From the NCBI GenBank assembly GCA_019638595.1, contig JAHBTJ010000008.1, positions 186,001-250,000 of the forward strand: a stretch of 64,000 nt of DNA, given 5' to 3'. This stretch comes from Chitinophagaceae bacterium (lineage in GTDB: Bacteria > Bacteroidota > Bacteroidia > Chitinophagales > Chitinophagaceae). A model generated the notes under the pieces. The model searched no databases. It worked only from the letters and a program-made list of their open reading frames with translations, and was not told the DNA's origin. Below, one piece after another: positions 52,978 to 62,364 of this stretch (the stretch's first letter is position 1; each line of letters starts with the position of its first letter). The position numbers and the translations under genes were made by a program.

Positions 52978-55182
52978 ATGCCAGTTATTTACTTCCGGCG
53001 CCGCATGGCCCTGCTACTTTTTCTCGCTATCTATGCTATGAACGCCGCAGGGCAGTTCAAGCCCCGTGAAATTACCTGGACCAGCGATGGTACCGGCTTT
53101 TACCAGGTTGATAATAACAGCCTCTTAAAGATCAGCCCCCTTGCTCCCCAACCGGTTGAAACGGTGGCCACAGCCAAACAGCTTACCCCCCACAACAATG
53201 ATCAGCCATTAGAGATAGCTGATTTTGAATTGAGCGCTAATAATAACCTGCTCCTGCTGTTTACCAATACAAGCCGTGTTTGGCGCTATAATACCAGGGG
53301 AGATTACTGGTTGCTGAACCGTGCCACCGGTCAGCTCAGGCAGGTAGGAAAAGATCGTACCGCCCAGTCGCTGATGTATGCGAAGCTCTCGCCCGATGGT
53401 CAAAAAGTTGCTTATGTAAGCAACAGGAATCTTTTTGTGGAAGATATAGCTACCGGCAAAGCCACCCCGCTCACTACCGATGGCAACAGGCAGTTGATCA
53501 ACGGCACTTTCGACTGGGTATATGAAGAAGAATTTGGATGCAGGGACGGATTTAGATGGAGCGCCGACAGCAAACACATTGCTTACTGGCAGGTGGATGC
53601 AGGAAAAACACGCGATTACCTGATGCTGAACACAACCGACTCCATCTACTCTTTCGTAATACCTGTTGAATATCCAAAAGTAGGTGAACCTCCTTCTGCC
53701 GTGCGTATAGGCGTAGTAAAAGCCACGGGGGGCAAAACCACCTGGATGAATATTCCCGGCGATGCGCAACAGCGCTACCTGCCACGGATGGAATGGGCAT
53801 TGGATAATACTACACTGCTTGTGCAGCAACTGAACAGGAAACAGAATGAAAGCAACATTTACAGTTGCAACATAACTAACGGTAACGCACATACTATATA
53901 TACCGAAACCGACAAAGCATGGATTGATATAAAATCGAGGTGGAACGATGACGACCCTAAAGGCTGGGATTGGATAAACAATGGCAATGCCTTTTTATGG
54001 GTGAGCGAAAAAGATGGCTGGCGACATATTTACAGCATTACAAAAGACGGCAAAAAAGAAACCTTACTTACCAAAGGTGATTATGATATTGAAAAGATAA
54101 GCGCTGTGGACGAAAAGAATAATTATATTTATTTCATAGCCTCGCCCGAAAGCCCGGTACAGCGGTATTTATACCGGGCCAGGCTGGATGGAAGCGGCAA
54201 AGCGGAATTGGTATCTCCTGCCAGCCTGAAAGGTACACATGGGTATGAAATATCTCCCGGCGCCCAACTTGCGCTACACACATTTACCAACCGTACTACG
54301 CCTGCGGCATACGAATTTCTGCGGCTGCCGGAACATGCTCCTTTAAAACCCGAAGAAAGTATAGCCCGTTCCATCAAATCCAACCCTTCCAGGAATATTG
54401 AGTTCTTCCAGGTTACCACCGAAGATGGAATAACCATGGATGGCTGGATCACAAAGCCCGAAAATTTTGATGCCACAAAAAAATACCCGGTATTATTGTA
54501 CGTGTATGGCGAACCTGCCACCACAACCGTTGAAGACAGCTATTATACGGGGCAAAACCGTTTGTTCAACGGTGATATGGCGCAAAGCGGATACTTTTAC
54601 GTTTCATTCAATAACAGGGGAACGCCTACACTTAAGGGAGCCGCATGGAGAAAATCAATTTACAGGAATATAGGCGTTATTAATATACGCGACCAGGCAA
54701 TGGGTATGAAGCAACTATTGCAGGAGCGGCCTTATCTTGATACTTCCCGCGTTGCTTGCTGGGGATGGAGCGGCGGCGGATCTTCCACCCTGAACCTGTT
54801 GTTTCAGTACCCGGATATTTTTAAAACGGGTATAGCGGTAGCCGCAGTGGGCAACCAGCTTACTTACGATAATATTTACCAGGAAAGATATATGGGATTG
54901 CCCCGGGAAAATAAAGAAGACTTTATAAAAGGTTCGCCGGTTACCCACGCTAAAAACCTGCGCGGAAATTTATTGTATATACACGGTACAGGCGATGATA
55001 ATGTACACTATCAAAACGCGGAAATGCTGCTGAACGAATTAATCAGGTACAATAAACAATTCCGGTTTATGGCATATCCCAATCGTACGCACGGCATACA
55101 CGAAGGAGAAGGCACAACACAACATTTAAAAACATTGTATACTAATTTCCTGCTGGAACATTGCCCGCCCGGAGCAAGATAG
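52978..55182 (+). CDS. dipeptidyl peptidase IV (S9B)
   Basis: A 734-residue exported serine peptidase. The N-terminal eight-bladed propeller includes the substrate-anchoring Glu-Glu motif in 'DWVYEEEFGCRDGF'. The C-terminal alpha/beta-hydrolase shows the Ser in 'GWSGGGSSTLNLL' (~600), Asp in 'HGTGDDNVHYQN' and His in 'NRTHGIHEGE'. It removes Xaa-Pro or Xaa-Ala dipeptides from peptides in the periplasm or at the surface. ATG at 52978 opens a plausible signal ('RRMALLLFLAIYAMNAAGQ'); the frame continues 77 codons upstream without meaning. It is monocistronic with a shared terminator. Confidence 0.93.
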   Translation: MPVIYFRRRMALLLFLAIYAMNAAGQFKPREITWTSDGTGFYQVDNNSLLKISPLAPQPVETVATAKQLTPHNNDQPLEIADFELSANNNLLLLFTNTSRVWRYNTRGDYWLLNRATGQLRQVGKDRTAQSLMYAKLSPDGQKVAYVSNRNLFVEDIATGKATPLTTDGNRQLINGTFDWVYEEEFGCRDGFRWSADSKHIAYWQVDAGKTRDYLMLNTTDSIYSFVIPVEYPKVGEPPSAVRIGVVKATGGKTTWMNIPGDAQQRYLPRMEWALDNTTLLVQQLNRKQNESNIYSCNITNGNAHTIYTETDKAWIDIKSRWNDDDPKGWDWINNGNAFLWVSEKDGWRHIYSITKDGKKETLLTKGDYDIEKISAVDEKNNYIYFIASPESPVQRYLYRARLDGSGKAELVSPASLKGTHGYEISPGAQLALHTFTNRTTPAAYEFLRLPEHAPLKPEESIARSIKSNPSRNIEFFQVTTEDGITMDGWITKPENFDATKKYPVLLYVYGEPATTTVEDSYYTGQNRLFNGDMAQSGYFYVSFNNRGTPTLKGAAWRKSIYRNIGVINIRDQAMGMKQLLQERPYLDTSRVACWGWSGGGSSTLNLLFQYPDIFKTGIAVAAVGNQLTYDNIYQERYMGLPRENKEDFIKGSPVTHAKNLRGNLLYIHGTGDDNVHYQNAEMLLNELIRYNKQFRFMAYPNRTHGIHEGEGTTQHLKTLYTNFLLEHCPPGAR

Positions 55183-55223
55183 AACGCAGTGCATCTGAAC
55201 ACCGGCATACCCTAAAAAGATGA

Positions 55224-55262
55224 AATAAGAAAAGGGCTCCATTACGGAACCCTTTTCTTATT
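55224..55262. terminator. bidirectional terminator
   Basis: AATAAGAAAAGGG (55224-55236) pairs perfectly with CCCTTTTCTTATT (55250-55262), a 13-base stem with A and T ends on the two sides. It serves both the DPP IV gene and the convergent T9SS protein gene. Confidence 0.9.
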
Positions 55263-55281
55263 TGGCTTGGGAGTAATAAAT

Positions 55282-57330
55282 TTATTGTTTAATAAAACGA
55301 ATGGCTTTTTGAATTTTGCCATTCATTTCAACCTGTAAAATATATGCGCCCGCAGGCAAGCCGGCAGCAGGTATTGTTATAACCGGGTGGGCTGCCGGTT
55401 GTTTTACAAAGCTGCTATGCTTTACCAGCCTGCCCTGCAGATCGTACACTTTTATTAAACCGCTACCTGTCGCGTTGCCTTCTATGTAAATACGTACCGC
55501 TGTTATTACAGGATTAGGCCATACCGATAACTGAATATCATTACCATTTACGCTTGTTGCAGGAATAGCAGCAACCATGTTATTTTCATTATCCGCGGGC
55601 GCTACTCTTGCAGAAGGTTTCGTGTCTACAACAGTTATGATAACTGTATCTTTAGACCGGTTCCGTTTTTCATCGCCTATTGTAAGCTGGTATACATACA
55701 CACCGGCAACTTTTGTGGCAGTACCTGTAACCAGGTTGGTAGAAGGGTACATTACCGCTGCATGGGCGCCGGGACCTGAAATCCTGGACCAGCCGCAGGA
55801 CATACGCGCGCCGGCCGGTGCTGTAGAATTGCTTCCGTCTAATATCATGGATTTAGCCTGTGCAATGGTGAGCACGGTATCCCTGCCCGCGTTTGCCCGC
55901 AAACTCCCTGCTTTATAATGCACGGTAACATTCACAGTATCCTGCATGGTTTTACCATTATTATCAGTAATGGTAAGCTGGTATGCATACTCGCCGGGAA
56001 TTAAACTGAGCAACGGCGTTATAGCGTTGGCCGGTTTGCTTACATTGCCGCTATTCTTCGGGCCCGATAATCTTGTCCACAAATAAGAAGCAATGCTTTG
56101 CCCGGTGCCTGCAAAGGACCCCGTGGCATTGAGCGATACATTATCGGCCGGCATAGTTAGCACCTGGTCTGCGCCCGCGCTGGCGGTAAGCGGCACAGGA
56201 GCAGGTTTCACCGTAATGGTTACACTGCCTGAAGCGCTGTTACCATTTGAATCGGTTGCTTTTAATGTGAACACATATGTGCCTTGCAGCAGCTTTTTTA
56301 CAGCAGTGCTTTTTTGAGAAGAACTTACAATAACCGGAGCCGCAGGCCCGCTCGTATACAGCCATTCATAGGTTTTAATGCCGGCGCCATTGGTAGCGGA
56401 AGCATTTCCCTGCAGCACAACACTATCCTCCGGAAGAGTAATTATCTTGTTTCCTCCCGCATCTACCACCGGTGGAACCGCCACCACAACAGGAGCCGGT
56501 GTACCTGTTCTTTTATTGGTATACGTTAACATCCATTCATAAACATTCATTCCGTTTTCCTTAAAACCGGTACTATATGTTTTGGACCATGCATCGTGCC
56601 CTGTTTTATTGAAGATGGTGATCTTTGCCCTGGGGGCAGGATTGTTGGCATTGATCATATCCACCGTTTTAATGGCATTGGCGATCTTAGCAAGATTATC
56701 CTGGTCGTTATTGGTAAGCCATACCGGCAGATTTGAAGAAGCGATATTGCCGGCACGTCCTTCGATGGAATTCGCATTGGGGCAAACAAATAAAGCGGCG
56801 GCGATCTTATCTGCTGCGGCCTTTTTTGAACCTACATAATTGTAGCTCATCAATCCCCCAAGACTCAATCCTGTTATATAGATCCTTTCTTCATCAACAC
56901 GGTACGTTTTTAAGCAGTGACTGATCAAAGCAGCTATAGCAGCATTGCTACCTGAAGAGCCGGTTACCTGCGGCGCAACCACTATAAATGAAAACTCTTT
57001 TCCACCCACCTTAAATTTATCAGGGAACTTTCTCTCATTGATCAACTTAAACGGGCCGTTTCTTAAAAGTTTCGACAGGTCTGCCGGGGAGCCGTCTCCT
57101 CTTTCACCGGAGCCATGCAAAAAAATAAGCAACGGGTATCTTTTTGTCGGATTCTTCTCATAGTCCACAGGCAACGACTCCTGGTAGCCGCCAAGAGTGG
57201 TATACAATCGCTGATAGACCGGCCTGGAGGATTGTGTTTGTGCAAAGCCGGGAAAAGAAGATAGTGTTAATAAAAATACAGCCAGCAGTATAACAAGGGC
57301 AATACGTGGCAAGGGTACAATGTTTTTCAT
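55282..57330 (-). CDS. T9SS-exported esterase with three PKD-like domains
   Basis: A 682-residue modular protein. A signal peptide (MKNIVPLPRI...SFPGFAQT) is followed by an alpha/beta-hydrolase, ~45-270: oxyanion 'LLIFLHGSGERG', nucleophile Ser in 'YITGLSLGGLMSY', His in 'FNKTGHDAWSKTY'. Three PKD/K319-like Ig domains follow (~295-590), each beginning like 'ADQVLTMPADNVSLNAT'. The C-terminal ~75 residues are a type A type IX sorting domain ('SVWPNPVITAVRIYIEG', 'KVYDLQGRLVKH', ending 'KAIRFIKQ'). It should be secreted or surface-attached and hydrolyse polymer-linked esters. ATG at 57330 is chosen for the signal peptide. The acid residue of the triad is not obvious. It is monocistronic. Confidence 0.88.
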   Translation of the reverse strand: MKNIVPLPRIALVILLAVFLLTLSSFPGFAQTQSSRPVYQRLYTTLGGYQESLPVDYEKNPTKRYPLLIFLHGSGERGDGSPADLSKLLRNGPFKLINERKFPDKFKVGGKEFSFIVVAPQVTGSSGSNAAIAALISHCLKTYRVDEERIYITGLSLGGLMSYNYVGSKKAAADKIAAALFVCPNANSIEGRAGNIASSNLPVWLTNNDQDNLAKIANAIKTVDMINANNPAPRAKITIFNKTGHDAWSKTYSTGFKENGMNVYEWMLTYTNKRTGTPAPVVVAVPPVVDAGGNKIITLPEDSVVLQGNASATNGAGIKTYEWLYTSGPAAPVIVSSSQKSTAVKKLLQGTYVFTLKATDSNGNSASGSVTITVKPAPVPLTASAGADQVLTMPADNVSLNATGSFAGTGQSIASYLWTRLSGPKNSGNVSKPANAITPLLSLIPGEYAYQLTITDNNGKTMQDTVNVTVHYKAGSLRANAGRDTVLTIAQAKSMILDGSNSTAPAGARMSCGWSRISGPGAHAAVMYPSTNLVTGTATKVAGVYVYQLTIGDEKRNRSKDTVIITVVDTKPSARVAPADNENNMVAAIPATSVNGNDIQLSVWPNPVITAVRIYIEGNATGSGLIKVYDLQGRLVKHSSFVKQPAAHPVITIPAAGLPAGAYILQVEMNGKIQKAIRFIKQ

Positions 57331-57696
57331 GCAATTGGAATTATTGGATTTTGAATTATTAATTACCGTGCAAAGGAAATACAGGGATAGAAAAAAAGAA
57401 ATAGTACTTGCAATGATAAATGGGACGAACAATCTTATCTAACATGTAGACATGCATCTACCCGTTGTAGTAATTACAATACAAAGCGAAGCATTACTAA
57501 AAGAAAACAGTAAACGACAAATAGGTATAACTGCTTAAAAAAGGAAAGCAACCGGTGATAAAACATCCGCGGTAACGCCGTTGATATATGATAATAAAAA
57601 CAGGGTACAGGGCATTTACATGCTGCTGAAGAAGGTGCTGAAAAAAAACGTATAACTACCCTTTACAAAAGGGAATAAAGATCATGCTGCATAAAA

Positions 57697-57725
57697 ATGG
57701 ACTGATCTTTTCCAGACCAGTCCAT
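57697..57725 (-). terminator. terminator of the AhpD/TonB/MFS operon
   Basis: ATGGACTG (57697-57704) pairs with CAGTCCAT (57718-57725); on the minus strand the stem is followed by TTTTTAT. It lies 24 bases past the last gene of the operon. The rest of 57331-57696 shows nothing recognisable. Confidence 0.8.
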
Positions 57726-57748
57726 GAAGTTTCTTTAACAAAGCGCTC

Positions 57749-58300
57749 CTATTTGCCATTTGCATCAGGCAGCGCATATCCTTTCTCTACCATTCTCTTC
57801 CCCATTTCCTTATATGCTTCCGGATCGGTAGGTGTTAAGGTAGCCAATCCATCTACGTAACGGTTAAACATACAAAACGCAGCGGCTATCAGCACGGTAT
57901 CATGTATTTCGCGATCTGTAGCGCCAAGCCTTTTTACCTCCTCCATATCCTGCGCCGTTACCGATTTACCGCTTATCTGCACTTTACCCGCAACTACAAG
58001 CAAGGCTTTCAGCTTTTCGCTTATACCCGAGCGTTGCATGTCTGTCAGCACATCATCTACTATGGCAGACTCATCGCCGTATAAGCATCTTGCCGCCGCT
58101 GCATGACTGCTCATGCAAAACATGCAATTGTTCCTATGCGATACATAGGCTGCAATAAGTTCACGCTCAGCGGAAGACAGCGGAGAGTCATCCCTTAACA
58201 ATACATGCGCCAACTGGTACAAATGCTTTCCCGTTTCAGGGCGATACATTACCAGGCTCCGTATGCCCGGTACAGCTTCAGGTACTTTTATATGTGCCAT
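57749..58300 (-). CDS. AhpD-like carboxymuconolactone-decarboxylase-family protein (copy A)
   Basis: A 183-residue soluble protein of the AhpD/CMD fold. The peroxidase-reductase site is complete: Glu in 'SSAERELIAAYVSHRNN', then 'CMFCMSSH'. Spacing is Glu-12-Cys-3-Cys-4-His, the same as Glu118/Cys130/Cys133/His137 of mycobacterial AhpD. It could therefore be a thiol-dependent peroxide reductase or disulfide carrier rather than a decarboxylase. It is the last gene of the operon, 9 bases after the MFS gene, and is a paralogue of the first AhpD-like gene (62365-62937); shared blocks include 'ATDREIHDTVLIAA' versus 'ATDLEIHDTVLIAA' and 'NRYVDGL'. No signal peptide, so it is cytoplasmic. Confidence 0.88.
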   Translation of the reverse strand: MAHIKVPEAVPGIRSLVMYRPETGKHLYQLAHVLLRDDSPLSSAERELIAAYVSHRNNCMFCMSSHAAAARCLYGDESAIVDDVLTDMQRSGISEKLKALLVVAGKVQISGKSVTAQDMEEVKRLGATDREIHDTVLIAAAFCMFNRYVDGLATLTPTDPEAYKEMGKRMVEKGYALPDANGK

Positions 58301-58309
58301 GGTTTTATT

Positions 58310-59569
58310 TTAAGAACGTTGAACAATTTCTTTCCGCTCAACATTTTTTATTAAAAAAATAATTATCAGTCCAATAATAAATACCAGTGAAAATATATAA
58401 ATGGCATTGCCGTACCCGCCCAGGGAGGTTACAAGCATACCTACAAACAAAACCGCCGTGCCGGTAAACAGCCGGCCTATATTAAAGCAAAAGCCGGTTG
58501 CCGACGCACGTATACCGGTTGAGAACAATTGCGGAATATAAGAGGAAAGCACCCCCTGGCTAATACCAAAAAAGAAGGCCAATATGCCTATTTCAACATA
58601 AATGAGCGGGCTGAATACGCCGTTGGTTTTAAATAGTATGAACGACAGAACCGAACACACCGCAAAACACAGCAGCATGGACCTGCGTAAACCGATCGCG
58701 TTGAGCAGCCACCCTGAAAAAAAGCCGCCCGCCAGTCCTCCCATACCCAGCAGCATCATACTCAGTCCACGCTCTTTTTGTCCGTCGGTGGTAGTAATTA
58801 AACTTTGCACCCAGGTAGGCAGCCATGAAAAAATAGCCCACAAGCCTATTAACATGGAACCGAAAATTAAAGATCCCTTTAATAGCTCCCTGCCCTGGCC
58901 GGCAGAAAACAACGATTCCCGCTTTTGAAATCCCTGCCGGAAAGTATCGCGGTTGCTTAGCCATGTTTCTGACTCCCGCACCTGCCATACACCTGCAAAG
59001 GATATAGCCAGCGGCACCAGGCCCACTGCCACAAATGCCTGTCGCCAGCCCGGTACAGTATATGTAATAAGCCCGGCGGAAAATATGCCTACAGGGAAAG
59101 CGATAGACAGTATACCGATAAAGATAGCCCGGCTCCGTTGCGGCCACACTTCACTAATGAGTGTAAGCCCGCTTACCAGCACGCCCCCTACTCCAAAACC
59201 GCTGAAAAAGCGGCATGCTACTATTCCCCACCACAACTGCATGAGCCCGGTAAGCACCGTAAATATTCCATAGCAGGCAACAGAAAGCAATACAGCTTTT
59301 TTACGGCCGATACGGTCGCCTACAACGCCCCAGCTAAAGCCTCCCAGCGCCCACCCGAAAATGAACACAGCATTGATATAAGCGCTGATACTGGAATGCA
59401 GCGCGGGATCTGCGGCAACCTGCATGTCTTTTATAACTACAGGAAGATATACAGACATGAGCGTTGACACGGTTCCGCCTAACGCTCCGCTTACAAAACA
59501 AATAAAAAACAACAGCCAAAAATATCCCGGCAGGTTCTTTTTTTCAGCTTGTGCCAATGTTATACTCAT
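58310..59569 (-). CDS. MFS transporter
   Basis: A 419-residue membrane protein with twelve hydrophobic segments. The cytoplasmic loop 2-3 motif A is 'GVVGDRIGRKKAVLL', and helix 5 has 'GIFSAGLITYTVPGW'. The layout recalls the metabolite:H+ symporter branch (aromatic acid, sugar acid or 4-hydroxybenzoate transporters), but the substrate is not readable. It should move across the inner membrane the compound brought in by the TonB receptor encoded just upstream (8-base gap). It is followed after 9 bases by the second AhpD-like gene. The first two helices carry many small residues, normal for the family. Confidence 0.9.
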   Translation of the reverse strand: MSITLAQAEKKNLPGYFWLLFFICFVSGALGGTVSTLMSVYLPVVIKDMQVAADPALHSSISAYINAVFIFGWALGGFSWGVVGDRIGRKKAVLLSVACYGIFTVLTGLMQLWWGIVACRFFSGFGVGGVLVSGLTLISEVWPQRSRAIFIGILSIAFPVGIFSAGLITYTVPGWRQAFVAVGLVPLAISFAGVWQVRESETWLSNRDTFRQGFQKRESLFSAGQGRELLKGSLIFGSMLIGLWAIFSWLPTWVQSLITTTDGQKERGLSMMLLGMGGLAGGFFSGWLLNAIGLRRSMLLCFAVCSVLSFILFKTNGVFSPLIYVEIGILAFFFGISQGVLSSYIPQLFSTGIRASATGFCFNIGRLFTGTAVLFVGMLVTSLGGYGNAIYIFSLVFIIGLIIIFLIKNVERKEIVQRS

Positions 59570-59577
59570 AGCTTTTA

Positions 59578-62349
59578 TTATTTTAGTAATCCGTCAAACA
59601 CAAACGATACATAATACAAAGCCCCGATGTATGGCGAACCAAACGACTGGTATACCCTGTTATTGAACACATTGCTGCCGCCGAGTTTGATAGTGGAATG
59701 AACAGCAGGCAGTTTTTTGTTGATCTGCAAATCCACCAGGGAATAAGCGCCTACACGCCCCGGGCGGTTGCCATTAAAGGTTCCGTACCAGTCGAACGCG
59801 TCCTGCCATCTCCACGCAACATTAAACCCGAAGTTTTTATATACATTGCTGTTACCAAACGTGAGGTTGGTAGTATACTTTGGAGTATTGAACGCCGGAA
59901 TGTTGTTAGGGTTAGCATCCAGCAAATTAAATTCGGCCCAGGTAGCATTCCCCGATACGGTATATCCTTTGGATAGCATGTAAGTTAGCCCCAATGAAAT
60001 TCCCTGTGCTGATACCTTATCGGCGGCATTGGTATATAGCTGAAATGCCTGCACGTTACCATTCGGTATATCCATGGCAGCCTGGGAGTTGATCGTTCCA
60101 TCGCCGGCCAATACAGCATGTTCCGGGCGGATCACCACCGTATTGATGATGAAATTATTATACGAGCTGTAATAATAATTAAGATCTATCAAAAGCTGGT
60201 TCCGGATCAACCCTTTATATCCTACTTCAAACGCTTTTTGCTTTTCGGGTTTGATATACGATACATTTGATTTTTGCAGCAATCCTTTATTATCTTCTAT
60301 TGCCTGCGGGAAAGGAGTGCCGTTTGCCATAGCAGCGCCAAAGGCGGCGCCAAACGCACCTACAGAAGAGGCGGTGAATGAATTTTCGTACACATTCATT
60401 CCTTTGCTGTTACCAGGCGCGCCGCCAAGTATGGTAATAGGTCCTACATTCAGGTGAATGTACAGGTCTACCGGCGTAGGATTTCTGAAACCTGTTTGGT
60501 AAGAGGCCCTGAAATTATGGTTCCTGGCTACAGTATATACGCCTGAAAAGCGGGGCGTAAAGCTCCCTGAAAAATTATTGTTCTTATCGTACCTCACAGA
60601 CGCGGTAAGCTTTAGCCTGTCATCGAGCAATTTTTTGGCTACCTGCGCGAACGCCCCGTATTCTTTGATAGTTATTTTCTGGTCTTTATCGTCGAACAAT
60701 GAGCCATTGGTGAACATATCGTAATAGCGGAAGCTGCCGCCGGCGAGCAGCTCGAATATTTTTATGCTGCTCGAAAAATCATATTGCCCCTCCGCATGAT
60801 AAAACTTGCTGTTGCTGAATACACCGGCTCCGCTCAATCCGTAATTATGAATAAGATTGTCTTTTGCCTGTTCGTAAGCCGCGCTTCCGGGCAACAGTCT
60901 TCCTTCATCGGCAAAAGCGCGGGCCGCCGAATGATTAGCAGCGTTCACGCCATTGATATCTCCATTATATGCCGCGGTATACCTGTTAAACCACATATCA
61001 TCGGCATCGCCGGGAGATACCGTATTACCGTTCAAATCCTTTACCCACTCCCGGTTCAGGAACTGCGCCAGCGATCTTGTATTGTACGAGTCGTGCGAGT
61101 TTTCAATTACAGTATACCCGCGCAAAAAATAATTGCTGCCTTTTAGCTCTGCACGATGCTGCTGCAGTACAAAATTGTTCAAATCAAAACGGCTGCTGCC
61201 CGTATAGCTGGCCGTACCCTTACCATAATTGTATTGATACGACAGTTCCATATTATCAGATATCCGGTAATGCAATGCCCCGCTTAATTTCAGGCTGTAT
61301 ACATTATAGTTCATTAAATTTTTTTCTTCATATCCCGTACGCGAGATACGACCAATTCCTTCAATGGTTTTTACCACTTCATCACCATAAATATTTACAG
61401 CGTCACGGCCGGGATTGTTAGGCCCACGAAGGTTTTCAGGCGTTTGAGCGTCTATATCGGTGTAATTATCCCCGTACCAGTCCAGGCCTGTTAAATACGA
61501 GGCATTGATCTTAAACGCAAACTTGTTATTAAAGGCTTTGGCATACCGCAGGGCAAAATCATACAGACCATGCGGTTTTACATCATTTTCACCAATATGA
61601 TTAATGCCGGCTTTAGCCTGTACCGTAAGCCCCTGGTACTGGAAAGGATCTTTTGTGTGCATCATTAATACCCCGTTGAACGCGATAGGCCCGTATAATG
61701 CCGACGCAGCCCCCGGGATAAGCTCCACACTTTCAATATCAATATCTGATGTGCCGAATTGATTGCCCACCGAAAAATTTAAGCCCGGCGTTTGGTTATC
61801 AACGCCATCTACCAATTGTAAAAATCTTTGATTTCCCGTACTGTTGAACCCTCGTGTATTGATTTGCTTATACGTCAGGCTGCTTGTAACAGCCTCTACT
61901 CCTTTCATATTAGCCAGTCCATCATAAAAGGAAAGTGAAGGATTTTCACGGATTGACTTTTGATTCATTTTTTCGATGCTCACCGGCGAACGCAAAATGC
62001 TTTCGTTTACCCGCGAGGCAGCGAATACCACTTCATTCAGTACTCCCTGTTTTTGTTTCAGTTGCACGCTTATGCTTTGCTGCGCGCCTGAAACAACGAT
62101 CTCTTCATTGCCGAAGCCTGTTCCCGACACAATAATGGTTACAGGCAGCTTTATCCTGTTAAGCGGCAGGCTGAAATTCCCTTTGGCATCGGTAATGGTT
62201 CCGGTTAGCTTATCCTTTACCGTTATGCTCGCTCCGGCAATAGGTTCTCCGGTAACCGCATCGGTTACATTACCGCTGATTTTCGTTTCCTGCGCGTACA
62301 GCGCCATGGAAAAAAATAAAAAAAATATACAAGAAAATAATTGTTTCAT
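59578..62349 (-). CDS. TonB-dependent receptor with carboxypeptidase-regulatory domain
   Basis: A 923-residue outer-membrane receptor: signal peptide (ending 'MALYAQETK'), a CarboxypepD_reg-like domain (~22-105), a plug (~115-240) with 'RSPVSIEKMNQKSIRE' and 'ESVELIPGAASALYG', and a large barrel. There is no SusD gene beside it, so it is not a classic glycan SusC. The 'IEKM...SFYDGL' plug region resembles receptors grouped with peptide, quinone or small-molecule uptake in Bacteroidota, but I cannot name the ligand. It is the second gene of the tight operon: 15 bases after the first AhpD-like gene and 8 before the MFS gene. This coupling of outer and inner membrane transport is the main clue to function. 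Confidence 0.9.
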   Translation of the reverse strand: MKQLFSCIFFLFFSMALYAQETKISGNVTDAVTGEPIAGASITVKDKLTGTITDAKGNFSLPLNRIKLPVTIIVSGTGFGNEEIVVSGAQQSISVQLKQKQGVLNEVVFAASRVNESILRSPVSIEKMNQKSIRENPSLSFYDGLANMKGVEAVTSSLTYKQINTRGFNSTGNQRFLQLVDGVDNQTPGLNFSVGNQFGTSDIDIESVELIPGAASALYGPIAFNGVLMMHTKDPFQYQGLTVQAKAGINHIGENDVKPHGLYDFALRYAKAFNNKFAFKINASYLTGLDWYGDNYTDIDAQTPENLRGPNNPGRDAVNIYGDEVVKTIEGIGRISRTGYEEKNLMNYNVYSLKLSGALHYRISDNMELSYQYNYGKGTASYTGSSRFDLNNFVLQQHRAELKGSNYFLRGYTVIENSHDSYNTRSLAQFLNREWVKDLNGNTVSPGDADDMWFNRYTAAYNGDINGVNAANHSAARAFADEGRLLPGSAAYEQAKDNLIHNYGLSGAGVFSNSKFYHAEGQYDFSSSIKIFELLAGGSFRYYDMFTNGSLFDDKDQKITIKEYGAFAQVAKKLLDDRLKLTASVRYDKNNNFSGSFTPRFSGVYTVARNHNFRASYQTGFRNPTPVDLYIHLNVGPITILGGAPGNSKGMNVYENSFTASSVGAFGAAFGAAMANGTPFPQAIEDNKGLLQKSNVSYIKPEKQKAFEVGYKGLIRNQLLIDLNYYYSSYNNFIINTVVIRPEHAVLAGDGTINSQAAMDIPNGNVQAFQLYTNAADKVSAQGISLGLTYMLSKGYTVSGNATWAEFNLLDANPNNIPAFNTPKYTTNLTFGNSNVYKNFGFNVAWRWQDAFDWYGTFNGNRPGRVGAYSLVDLQINKKLPAVHSTIKLGGSNVFNNRVYQSFGSPYIGALYYVSFVFDGLLK

Positions 62350-62364
62350 TACAGTAGAATTGGT

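Noticed and set aside
59578-62349. The TonB receptor considered as a SusC glycan importer
   Set aside because: No SusD gene adjoins it and the operon partners are MFS and AhpD-like genes.
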